A stretch of 64,000 nucleotides of DNA from an uncultured Lactobacillus sp. (GTDB taxonomy: Bacteria; Bacillota; Bacilli; Lactobacillales; Lactobacillaceae), in the NCBI GenBank assembly GCA_937874695.1, contig CALNAJ010000045.1, positions 1 through 64,000 of the forward strand, in the 5' to 3' direction. The notes below the pieces were generated by a model. The model saw only the letters and a program-made list of their open reading frames with translations, ran no database searches and was not told the DNA's origin. The translations under genes were made by a program, and so were the position numbers. The first letter of the stretch is position 1, and each line of letters begins with the position of its first letter. This document shows positions 54,338-62,317 of the stretch, in pieces.

Positions 54338-54388
54338 TCCACGTAGATGTCAAAAATTAACGTTATTCTTTAACATCTATTTCCGCAA

Positions 54389-54430
54389 ATGGTTGGCAAT
54401 TCAAACTATTGGATTGCCAACCATTTTTAT
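54389..54430 (+). terminator. gntP terminator
   Basis: Arms ATGGTTGGCAATtc and GATTGCCAACCAT followed by a T-rich tail. The remaining gap 54431-54757 is AT-rich and shows no gene. Confidence 0.85.
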
Positions 54431-54757
54431 TTGTCTGACACACCGGAAACAGCTGGCTTTAAATAATTATTTAAATATAAATGGCCATTCTCCCCTCAAG
54501 TATCGACTTATAATCACTTATAATAAAATTCATACCCTGACTTATATTGCTTATGGATTGCCATTGTGGCATACTGGCAAAAAGCCTAAGTCACTATTAG
54601 TCAGCTACCTCCCCTCAGATACCAAACTGAGTTATAGACCCGCTGTTAATCGACAAGGTGCTCGGTGCACAAGCCAAAAATAAAGCACTTGCTAAGAACC
54701 GCCCTATTTCTTCCGAAAAAACTCTCGCAATCCCATACGATTCCTAAAGTTCCGTGC

Positions 54758-54763
54758 TATAAT
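54758..54763 (+). promoter_or_regulatory. -10 box of the APC permease gene
   Basis: TATAAT; no good -35 visible. The in-frame ATG at 54762 overlaps this box, so it cannot be the translation start. Confidence 0.5.
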
Positions 54764-54803
54764 GGTTGAATCTAAGCATTTGAGAGGAAAAGGAGTCTTT
54801 ATT

Positions 54804-56132
54804 TTGGCAAAGGAGTTACGCCGCGAAATCGGCACGTTTACCGCCCTCGCCACCGTCATGGGAACCGTCATCGGTGGAGGGGTCTTCTTCAAGACTGCTA
54901 GCGTGGTGGCCGCCAACCATTCCGCTAACATGACCCTGGTCGCCTGGATTCTGGGGGGGCTGCTGACCATCTGTGCCGGTCTGACCAGTGCAGAGCTGGC
55001 CGCCGCCATTCCCCGAACGGGTGGCGCTATGCGCTATCTGGAGTACACCTACGGCAAGCCCGTGGGCTTTCTGATGGGCTGGGCCCAGATGTTGGTCTAC
55101 TATCCAGCAAACATCGCTGCGTTGTCCATCATCTTCGGTGTTCAATTCGTCAATCTCTTTCACCTGGACAGTGCCTGGAAGCTTCCCATCGCGATTATCT
55201 GCGGTCTGAGTATCACCGGGCTTAACTTTCTCGGCGCTCGGGTTGGGGGGCGCGTTCAGTCGATTGCCCTGATCTTCAAACTAATTCCAATCGTAGTGAT
55301 TGTGGTCTTCGGGCTCTTTGCCCCGGCACACACCGCTATTCAATTCTGGCCCATCACGACTGGTGATCACATTGGCTTCGGTGGGGCCTTCGCCTCCAGC
55401 CTCCTTGCCACCATGTTTGCCTACGATGGCTGGATCAATATCGGGAATATCGCCGGTGAAATGAAGCATCCAGAACGCGACTTGCCTCGAGCAATCGTGT
55501 TGGGACTGGCCCTGATCACCGTCGTCTATACACTGATCAACTTGGTCTTCCTGCGCACGTTACCGGTCGACATGATTGCTGGCAATCAAAACGCCGCAGC
55601 AGACGCGGCCATGAAGCTCTTCGGCCAATTCGGGGGCAAGCTCGTTACCATCGGGATTCTAATCTCCGTCTATGGGGCCATCAACGGCTACACCATGACC
55701 GGGATGCGGGTCCCCTACGCGTTAGCAACCGAGGATAGCCTGCCATTGTCGAAATACTTCAGTCGCCTATCTCGTCGGACGTACGTTCCCTACTTTGCCG
55801 GCATCGTTCAGTTTGGGATTGCCCTCTTAATGATGTTGATGGGGAGTTTTGATATTCTGACTGACATGTTGGTCTTCGTGATGTGGCTCTTCAACTGCCT
55901 CATCTTCGTCGCCATCTTCATCCTGCGTAAACGGGAACCAGAGCTTGCGCGACCGTACAAGGTCCCCGGATTCCCCATTGTCCCGCTGATAGCGCTCGTT
56001 GGTGGACTCTTCATTATCGTCACCACCCTCGTCACGGAAATCGGCTTAGCCGTCACCGGACTAGCCTTAACCTTGATAGGTTTACCGGTTTACTTTATCC
56101 ATCAACGTCGGCGTCAGAACCGCGCTGAATAA
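54804..56132 (+). CDS. APC family amino acid permease, SteT-like
   Basis: Integral membrane transporter of 442 residues with about 12 TM helices. MGTVIGGGVFFKTASVV is TM1 of the LAT-like group, RTGGAMRYLEYTYGKPVGF follows, and FAYDGWINIGNIAGEMKHPE is the conserved loop after TM6. It resembles the serine/threonine exchanger SteT of Bacillus; the actual substrate is not known. The start is TTG at 54804, with AAAGGAG 8 bases upstream; an in-frame ATG at 54762 lies in the promoter. Terminator at 56147-56190. Confidence 0.87.
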   Translation: MAKELRREIGTFTALATVMGTVIGGGVFFKTASVVAANHSANMTLVAWILGGLLTICAGLTSAELAAAIPRTGGAMRYLEYTYGKPVGFLMGWAQMLVYYPANIAALSIIFGVQFVNLFHLDSAWKLPIAIICGLSITGLNFLGARVGGRVQSIALIFKLIPIVVIVVFGLFAPAHTAIQFWPITTGDHIGFGGAFASSLLATMFAYDGWINIGNIAGEMKHPERDLPRAIVLGLALITVVYTLINLVFLRTLPVDMIAGNQNAAADAAMKLFGQFGGKLVTIGILISVYGAINGYTMTGMRVPYALATEDSLPLSKYFSRLSRRTYVPYFAGIVQFGIALLMMLMGSFDILTDMLVFVMWLFNCLIFVAIFILRKREPELARPYKVPGFPIVPLIALVGGLFIIVTTLVTEIGLAVTGLALTLIGLPVYFIHQRRRQNRAE

Positions 56133-56146
56133 CGTTAAAACAAGTC

Positions 56147-56190
56147 AAACCGCTAGTCATTCTCAATTGAGTTAATGGCTAGCGGTTTTT
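56147..56190 (+). terminator. APC permease terminator
   Basis: Arms AAACCGCTAG and CTAGCGGTTT, then TTTG. Confidence 0.8.
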
Positions 56191-56286
56191 GATTACCCTG
56201 AAAACTATGCCATAACTCTGACAAAGCATGAGAATGGTTGATGAGTACCTGGTAAGGTTGCGCTAGAAGAACGATGTGGTAAACCC

Positions 56287-56509
56287 TATGCTTCAACACT
56301 ATCCAAGCCGTGAGGGTGGTGAAAATCGACTCAGCCGTGGGAATTCATTAGGTGGCAAGCCGCTTAATGAATTGGTGCCTTTGAAACTCGCCCTTTGAGG
56401 TTCAAAGGCAAGTTCAGAGACCGCCCTTTGGCTCTGGACGTCCACCCACCGCGAACCGGTCGATTTTCACCACCCGGTAAGGCGTTGGACAAAGACCAGT
56501 TGAAGCATA
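56287..56509. repeat. Large branched inverted-repeat element, copy 2
   Basis: About 223 bases. Nested perfect stems: TATGCTTCAAC (56287-56297) / GTTGAAGCATA (56499-56509); TCCAAGCC / GGC-TTGGA with a bulge; GGGTGGTGAAAATCGA (56314-56329) / TCGATTTTCACCACCC (56460-56475). Inside GTGGG / CCCAC are three hairpins: AATTCATTA / TAATGAATT, TGCCTTTGAA / TTCAAAGGCA and CAGAG / CTCTG; the last two share the loop GCCCTTT. AGCCGTGA (56306-56313) before the second stem is shared with copy 1. No reading frame. Confidence 0.75.
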
Positions 56510-56510
56510 A

Positions 56511-56544
56511 AAAAAGCCAGTCGGTAGAGGGACCGACTGGCTAA
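56511..56544 (-). terminator. rbsD-permease terminator
   Basis: Arms AGCCAGTCGGT and ACCGACTGGCT followed on the minus strand by T7. Confidence 0.9.
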
Positions 56545-56565
56545 CGTTAACTGATAAATTTAAAA

Positions 56566-57927
56566 TTAGTGTTCTTGCATTTCTTCTGGGTGCTTCTTTT
56601 CGAAACGGTGTTCGATGAAGAAGTACAACGTGATCAATGCGTAGCAAAGCGTTGGGACAACGAATGAGAATTGCATTGAACCAGAGAAGTCAGAAACCAA
56701 ACCTTGGATGGCTGGGATAATGGCCCCACCGATCAAAGCCATAACGATGATGGCCCCACCAGTTTCCGTGTAACGCTTTTCATCGATAGCATCCAACGTG
56801 TGGGTGTAAATCGTTGGCCATTCTGGACCGAAGAAGAAGCTGGTCAAGATAGCCGTGTAAACGGCAACCATGCTAGGAATCGTAAAGGTAACGATTAATG
56901 ACAACGTCCCTAACAGAGAGAACCAAGTCAAGACACCAGTGATGGAGAACTTGCTCATGAAGACGTTAGCGACCAACTTACCCACGAACCAAGCAATGTA
57001 GCTGTAGATCATGAAAGTTGAAGCGGCACTATCCGTAATGTGGTGATCCAAGTTCAAAGCTAAACGAATGGTGAAGGACCAAACCGTCGTCTGTAAACCA
57101 GCGTAGAAGAATTGGGTTAAAACACCCTTCATGTAACGCTTGTTGTGAGACAGGTACTTGATCGTTTCGCCCAAGCTAGGACGGTCTTCAACGGCTTCGT
57201 CAGAACCCTCAACCGTCTTGGTAGCCTTAGCGCGAGGCATTGGTGATAAGGCAAAGATGATGAACATCACAACCAGCACAATCAAGATGTACTTGTAAGG
57301 ACGCAACGTCAATTGCAGCATCTTTTCACCGTAAGCTAACCGTGCGGCACCGTGCATCGTGCTCATCTTGTTAGCCAAGTTATCAACGGAACCGAAGATC
57401 AGGTACTTCCCTAAGACGATCCCCATGATGTCACCAAGTGGCACTAAGGTTTGAGAGAAGTTCAACCGCATCGTAGCGTTAGCTTTCGGTCCAAGCATTG
57501 AGCTGTAAGTATCACAGGAAGTTTCCAAGAAGCTCAACCCGATAGCAATCGCGAAGATAGCGACTAAGAACATACTGTAAGTTGCCAGGTGAGAAGCTGG
57601 GAAGAACAACCCACAACCCACGATGTAGAAGATCAGCCCGGTCATAATAGCAAATTTATAACTGTTCTTTTTAATGATTAATGAGGCTGGAATGGCAATC
57701 AAGAAGTAACCACCGTAGAAGGCACTTTGAACGAAGGCCGTAGCGGCATCGTTCAACATGAAGACCGTCTTGAACTGGGTGATTAAGATATCGTTCAAAC
57801 TAGCGGCAGTCCCCCACAATGGGAAGATCAGAGACACTAGGATAAATTGGAAAAGCGGGGTTTTGCTCAGGTAGCCATCGGCTAACTGGGTCCAACCGTG
57901 CTTTGATTCAACTGCGTTTGCTTGCAT
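56566..57927 (-). CDS. FucP-like MFS sugar permease (likely ribose)
   Basis: Major facilitator protein of 453 residues, 12 TM helices. FVQSAFYGGYFLIAIPASLI, GLSFLETSCDTYSSMLG and the end ALITLYFFIEHRFEKKHPEE belong to the FucP/L-fucose:H+ symporter family. In this window it directly follows rbsD, with no fucose genes near, so ribose import is the better guess; this is inference. AAAGGAG lies 8 bases before the ATG. The palindrome GTAAAACGTTTTAT lies in the gap to rbsD. Confidence 0.85.
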   Translation of the reverse strand: MQANAVESKHGWTQLADGYLSKTPLFQFILVSLIFPLWGTAASLNDILITQFKTVFMLNDAATAFVQSAFYGGYFLIAIPASLIIKKNSYKFAIMTGLIFYIVGCGLFFPASHLATYSMFLVAIFAIAIGLSFLETSCDTYSSMLGPKANATMRLNFSQTLVPLGDIMGIVLGKYLIFGSVDNLANKMSTMHGAARLAYGEKMLQLTLRPYKYILIVLVVMFIIFALSPMPRAKATKTVEGSDEAVEDRPSLGETIKYLSHNKRYMKGVLTQFFYAGLQTTVWSFTIRLALNLDHHITDSAASTFMIYSYIAWFVGKLVANVFMSKFSITGVLTWFSLLGTLSLIVTFTIPSMVAVYTAILTSFFFGPEWPTIYTHTLDAIDEKRYTETGGAIIVMALIGGAIIPAIQGLVSDFSGSMQFSFVVPTLCYALITLYFFIEHRFEKKHPEEMQEH

Positions 57928-57961
57928 GGTAAAGACTCCTTTGTAATGAATTTAAAGTTAA

Positions 57962-57975
57962 GTAAAACGTTTTAT
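57962..57975. promoter_or_regulatory. Operator-like palindrome between rbsD and the permease
   Basis: GTAAAACGTTTTAT, 11 of 14 cre positions and near-palindromic, as for LacI-family regulators (CcpA or RbsR). Confidence 0.4.
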
Positions 57976-57992
57976 TAAGCCTAAAAGATAAA

Positions 57993-58388
57993 TTAGAACG
58001 TTACGCCAGATTCAAGAATAATGTTGGAGAATGGCGTCATTTCACCGGTCCGAACGAAGGCATGCGTTTGTGCTAAGTCCTTCTTCAACTGACTGTGTGG
58101 CATGTATTCAATCTCGACGTTAGGTAACAATTCCTTGATAGCAGCCAATTGTTCTGGGTTTTCCGTCTTGATTTCATCGGCTAAGTAAATCTTTTGAACT
58201 TCAAGTTCAGCCAAGATGTTCTTCAACACGTCTTGGAAACTTGGGAGTTGCTTGGTTAAAGCCAAGTCAATCTTCTTAGTCCCCATAGGAACAGGCATCC
58301 CTGCATCACCGATACTTAACCAGTCCATGTGGCCCATGCCGGCAATTACCGTAGATAATTCGGAATTAATAACGGTCGTCTTTTTCAT
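57993..58388 (-). CDS. rbsD: D-ribose pyranase
   Basis: Cytoplasmic protein of 131 residues that converts beta-pyranose to beta-furanose ribose, making it fit for ribokinase. AGMGHMDWLSIGDAGMPVP holds the catalytic His and Asp, DLALTKQLPSF and the end TGEMTPFSNIILESGVTF are RbsD signatures. The ATG at 58388 has AAGGAG 9 bases upstream; the frame to 58487 is not supported. It leads the permease gene by 65 bases. No ribokinase is in the window. Confidence 0.93.
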   Translation of the reverse strand: MKKTTVINSELSTVIAGMGHMDWLSIGDAGMPVPMGTKKIDLALTKQLPSFQDVLKNILAELEVQKIYLADEIKTENPEQLAAIKELLPNVEIEYMPHSQLKKDLAQTHAFVRTGEMTPFSNIILESGVTF

Positions 58389-58508
58389 CAGATATTTCTC
58401 CTTTTTAACTAAATTGATCACTGGTACACGTGCAACCCTTTTCCAACTAATTCTTGAATCAACCGGTTGCCCGGTTCTATTTGACAAATTAATTGACTAA
58501 AAATCGTA

Positions 58509-58543
58509 TGTAAACCGTTTTACGTTTAGCGACATCGTTTACA
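58509..58543. promoter_or_regulatory. cre site and RbsR-like operator upstream of rbsD
   Basis: 58530-58543 is, on the minus strand, TGTAAACGATGTCG: 13 of 14 positions of TGWAANCGNTNWCA. 58509-58524 is TGTAAACCGTTTTACG, a palindrome of the LacI/RbsR kind. Both suggest repression without ribose and by CcpA. Confidence 0.65.
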
Positions 58544-58614
58544 TTATCATAAAGTTAAAAGGCTTTCAAGGCCCATTCTCCAACTTGTGAAGCAATTCAT
58601 TTTCAGAAAGCGGT

Positions 58615-58650
58615 CAAAAAAAGCCAACCCGGTCGCCCGTGGTTGGCTCA
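58615..58650 (-). terminator. gshA terminator
   Basis: Arms GAGCCAACC and GGTTGGCT followed on the minus strand by T7. The stretch 58651-58751 is AT-rich with no gene. Confidence 0.8.
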
Positions 58651-58751
58651 TTTAGGTACAACTAATACCGTAATAACTGGCATCTCAAAATGAAAACATT
58701 TTTCATAATATTCCAAAAATCTGCTATTTTATTTCCAAAATTTTTTTAAAA

Positions 58752-60284
58752 TTATTTTGATTGTCCATAATTTAATGGTGTAGGTCGCTCCGGCAGATCC
58801 GGAAACAGTCGCCGTAGTAATTCCTCCGGTTCCTTCCCCACTGTATCCCGCTCTTGCAAGACTTGCGTGATGCCGTCGAAGGTAAACATGAACATATCTT
58901 CACCATCCTCATCACGAACCTGATAGAACTTCACGCCTAATTGAAGAGCGACCATGATCAGGCGCTGGGTATCTTCACCCAAGCGTGGCATCTGCGGCAA
59001 CAGTTGATCCGCGGTAATCCGCTTGTGATACCACTCTCTGGCAACCCGCTGGCCATACGCCATCAGGCTCCCCTGCTTGACGTGCGTCAACAGCTTGGCC
59101 GCCGGCGTCAATTCGGGATGCATTAAGACTTCTTCCAAATCCTCAATAGCACTCCACTGCTCATTGTGGGCCTGCAGTTGATCGGCCATCGCCCGCATTT
59201 CACGGAAGACACGCTGACCGTTAGCCTGAAACTGCGTGGTTTCGAGAGGATGTTCCAGGGCAACAGCTTGATTGCGCTGTCGACCCGTTGCCAATAATTC
59301 TAAAACATTGGCTGCGGGCAACGGCTGGGTCATCAGATAGATCATGAATATCTTCAAGAAGTACAGCGCGTGCCGGCTGACGCCATTGGGCGTGAACGGC
59401 GTGTTGTCAAAGTCCCGGAGTTCCAGGTACTGAATGCCGCCGGTTAGGAAGTCTTGGGCATTAGCTCGTCCCTTCAAACGAACCGGGCCATAGAATTCGT
59501 GAGCTGAGAAATAGGTCCCCGCATCGATCATGCGTTGTAATTGCGCCAAATGATCTGGCAGTGACGCATAGGTCACCTGCTCCTCTGGCCGATTGACGAA
59601 GCCGAAGCGACTGTTACGAATGCTCCGAACGGGATCGGCCAATTCTGGCGGCGTCGTTTCAAAGAAGCCCTTCTCGGCAATTGGACTGGCTCCAAAAAGG
59701 TACGTCAACAACCACTGATACCGCACAAAGTTCTGCGCGATGCGAAAGTACAGGGCATTCTTGAAAGCTACCAGCGACTCAAACTCGTCAGTATAGTGAC
59801 TAAAGAGCCGGTGAATCACGGGATCTGGAATACTGTAATTCACGTGAACCCCGGTCACACAGCCATGTTGCAAACCATACTTCTTGACCAGATATTCCCG
59901 GTAAGGCTTCATGGCGGGCCGATCGAAGTGAGCCGCAATAAATTGCAAGTCGCCATCGTCCATCACGGGCGGCATACTCAGGGGCCAGATACGGTCATCC
60001 CCCTCAAGGGTGCGGTAAGCCACCGTTTGCAAGGTATCCAGTTGATCCAGTGTCCCCCCAATATTAGGATTAGGGTCGGTGATGACCTCTAACTGGCTTT
60101 CGGTAAAGTCCGTTTGGAAGTACGGATGAAAGGTCCGCGAGCCAAATTTGCTGGGATGCGGACGGCGACTCAACCGGCCGTGCTGGTCAATTCGCTGTTC
60201 CTCAACTTCTAATCCCACAAGGCTGTGATAAAGCTGTTCCGATAAGTGTTCTTCATGAATAACCGCTAATAAATTGTCCAGCAT
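58752..60284 (-). CDS. gshA: Glutamate-cysteine ligase, GshA
   Basis: Cytoplasmic enzyme of 510 residues that joins glutamate and cysteine with ATP to gamma-glutamylcysteine. GLEVEEQRIDQHGRLS, TDFTESQLEVITDP, IWPLSMPPVM and HVNYSIPDPVIHRLF correspond to the E. coli-like ligase domain as found in the N-terminal half of bifunctional GshAB/GshF. The ATP-grasp glutathione synthetase half is absent: the protein ends about where that domain would begin. It may supply gamma-glutamylcysteine as a thiol, unless a separate GshB exists elsewhere. Single gene with its terminator. Confidence 0.9.
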   Translation of the reverse strand: MLDNLLAVIHEEHLSEQLYHSLVGLEVEEQRIDQHGRLSRRPHPSKFGSRTFHPYFQTDFTESQLEVITDPNPNIGGTLDQLDTLQTVAYRTLEGDDRIWPLSMPPVMDDGDLQFIAAHFDRPAMKPYREYLVKKYGLQHGCVTGVHVNYSIPDPVIHRLFSHYTDEFESLVAFKNALYFRIAQNFVRYQWLLTYLFGASPIAEKGFFETTPPELADPVRSIRNSRFGFVNRPEEQVTYASLPDHLAQLQRMIDAGTYFSAHEFYGPVRLKGRANAQDFLTGGIQYLELRDFDNTPFTPNGVSRHALYFLKIFMIYLMTQPLPAANVLELLATGRQRNQAVALEHPLETTQFQANGQRVFREMRAMADQLQAHNEQWSAIEDLEEVLMHPELTPAAKLLTHVKQGSLMAYGQRVAREWYHKRITADQLLPQMPRLGEDTQRLIMVALQLGVKFYQVRDEDGEDMFMFTFDGITQVLQERDTVGKEPEELLRRLFPDLPERPTPLNYGQSK

Positions 60285-60649
60285 GGCGGTAACATCCCCT
60301 GACGTTCAAATGGTTTTACTGATACCTAAAGTTTACCCAAAAAAGGCCGTACTGTCACTGATATTGTCCGTTTTCAGCGAATTAAAATTTGTTGGTTTTA
60401 TTGACTATACACTTTTCCAAGTTTTCGTTAAATTATCCTGAAGGAATCGACCAAAACTTTGCCGATTTTCAACTTAATCCGGTTACCCCATCTGATTCTG
60501 GAGAACTTCCAACCACTTGTCTCAACGGAAAAGTATTCGCCGCATTAGCCTTTCTTCCTATCAATTACTCGTGCGTTAAAACGATTTTTCAATTATTCGG
60601 CCAATTTGTGAGACGGATTCTCGAAAAAATACATTAGTACTAAGTAAGG
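60285..60649. other. AT-rich gap upstream of gshA, no gene seen
   Basis: It must hold the gshA promoter. An 82-codon frame (60389-60637, plus) has no ribosome site and runs into the minus-strand terminator; I do not accept it as a gene. Confidence 0.3.
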
Positions 60650-60688
60650 GGTAAAAAAAGAAGCCAGCTCGCAGGAGTTGGCTTCTCA
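60650..60688 (-). terminator. Terminator downstream of pdp
   Basis: Arms GAAGCCAGCTC and GAGTTGGCTTC with T7 on the minus strand. It lies about 290 bases beyond the pdp stop because repeat copy E is in between; 60689-60837 shows nothing else. Confidence 0.85.
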
Positions 60689-60837
60689 GTTACGTGTGTG
60701 GTTGTTGTTACATTATGCATGACTGGAAAATCTGAGATTTGAAACTTGTAGTCGTTCGGGACGTGGTGCCAAGTTAGCTATCGCGTTAAACCAGGAAAGG
60801 TGCTCAGCCCTTGGTGTTGCTTCCTGAATTTAGGTGA

Positions 60838-60979
60838 ACTCACTCTTGTACCAAGTTGCCGAAACGTGCTCCAGCAGGCAGTCAGCTCCGCTTAACCCCG
60901 CTAGACCAAAAATCCAAACCCGGGATTTTCAGTCTAGCGACGTTAATGCTCACCAACTACCGCCTCGCTCCGCACTCTT
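60838..60979 (-). repeat. Dispersed element, long form, copy E
   Basis: On the minus strand it begins at the pdp stop codon itself (TAAGAGTGCGGAG), continues GGCGGTAGTTGGTGAGC and ends GCACGTTTCGGCAA. The hairpin pairs CGCTAGAC (60899-60906) with GTCTAGCG (60932-60939) and AAAATCC (60909-60915) with GGATTTT (60923-60929). Confidence 0.8.
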
Positions 60980-62276
60980 ATCTCACCGTCTCATGAATCA
61001 GCGTCAGCGGTTCGGCCGAGTCACTGATTTCAATGTTGGCGTATAACAGATCCTTGATGTCGTCAACGTTTTCGCGATCACTGTAGATGGTCAATAATGA
61101 GTCGCCAGCGGCTACCTTGTCGCCGACCTTCTTGCTCATCATGATCCCAACAGCGTAGTCCAGCTTGTCGTCAGCCTTTTGCCGGCCACCACCAAGCAAC
61201 ATGCTGGCAACACCCATTTCGTCAGCTTCGACCCGGCTAACGACACCAGCCGTCTTAGCTGGCAATGGAATCTTGTACTTAGCCTGTGGCATGATTTCTG
61301 GATGATCAATAACGCTCCGGTCCCCACCTTGTGCGGCAACCATGTCACCGAATTTCTTGAGCGCTGAACCGTCCGTGATCGTGCCTTCACACATCTTACG
61401 TGCTTCAGCCATGCTGTCAGTCTTGCCGGACATCACGACCATGTAAGAGCCAAGTGTCAGTACCAAATCAGTAATGTCAGCAGGCGCTTTACCCTTCAAG
61501 AGGTCGATGGATTCCTTGATTTCCAAGGCGTTCCCAATGGCATTCCCCAAAGGTTGATTCATATCGGAAATGATGGCCATGCAGTTCATGCCGACCCCTT
61601 TACCAATACCAACCAAGGCCTTGGCGAGTTCCCGAGAATCGTCCAGCGTCTTCATGAAGGCCCCGGAACCAGTCTTCACATCGATGACCAGTGCATCCGT
61701 GCCAGAAGCAATCTTCTTACTCATGATGGAGCTGGCGATCAATGGAATTGAATCGACCGTATCGGTCACATCCCGCAAGGCATAAATCTTCTTATCAGCA
61801 GGCGCAATGTTCCCGGTTGCCCCGACAATGGCTAGGCCTTCGTTTTGAACTTGTTTGATAAAGTCCGCTTCGCTGATTTCCACTTGGTAGCCTGGAATCG
61901 CTTCCAATTTATCCAATGTGCCACCCGTGTGCCCAAGGCCCCGGCCAGAGATCATTGGAACGGGAATGCCCAGAGCAGCAACGATTGGTGCCAATGGGAT
62001 ACTGGTCTTATCGCCGACCCCACCGGTTGAATGCTTGTCGACCTTGATGCCGTCGATGCTCGATAAGTCCAAATGGTCCCCAGACTTCATCATGGCCATC
62101 GTCAGCTCGGAACGTTCTGCATCGGTCATATCCTTGAAGTAAGTCGCCATCAAAAAGGCACTGGTTTGGTAATCAGGAATTTCACCGGAAACAACACCGT
62201 CCACGAAAGTTTGAATCTCTTCCTTGGTCAATTCGCCACCGTTACGTTTCTTATCAATAATGTCAACCATTCTCAT
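60978..62276 (-). CDS. pdp: Pyrimidine-nucleoside phosphorylase
   Basis: Cytoplasmic enzyme of 432 residues that splits uridine, thymidine and deoxyuridine with phosphate into base and (deoxy)ribose 1-phosphate. VDIIDKKRNGGELTKEEI, DKHSTGGVGDKTSIPLAP (phosphate binding) and SGRGLGHTGGTLDKLEAIPG (the thymidine phosphorylase signature) are clear. Length is normal. GGAG lies about 10 bases before the first ATG. It follows the SorC-type regulator by 41 bases and belongs to the deo-type cluster. Confidence 0.94.
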   Translation of the reverse strand: MRMVDIIDKKRNGGELTKEEIQTFVDGVVSGEIPDYQTSAFLMATYFKDMTDAERSELTMAMMKSGDHLDLSSIDGIKVDKHSTGGVGDKTSIPLAPIVAALGIPVPMISGRGLGHTGGTLDKLEAIPGYQVEISEADFIKQVQNEGLAIVGATGNIAPADKKIYALRDVTDTVDSIPLIASSIMSKKIASGTDALVIDVKTGSGAFMKTLDDSRELAKALVGIGKGVGMNCMAIISDMNQPLGNAIGNALEIKESIDLLKGKAPADITDLVLTLGSYMVVMSGKTDSMAEARKMCEGTITDGSALKKFGDMVAAQGGDRSVIDHPEIMPQAKYKIPLPAKTAGVVSRVEADEMGVASMLLGGGRQKADDKLDYAVGIMMSKKVGDKVAAGDSLLTIYSDRENVDDIKDLLYANIEISDSAEPLTLIHETVR

Positions 62277-62317
62277 GTTTCAGCCACTCCATTTCTAATT
62301 GGATGCGGTCACCGCGG

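Noticed and set aside
54393..54683. 96-codon frame after gntP
   Set aside because: It starts within the gntP terminator and has no ribosome site.
60389..60637. 82-codon frame upstream of gshA
   Set aside because: No ribosome site and it runs towards a minus-strand terminator; composition is that of AT-rich spacer.
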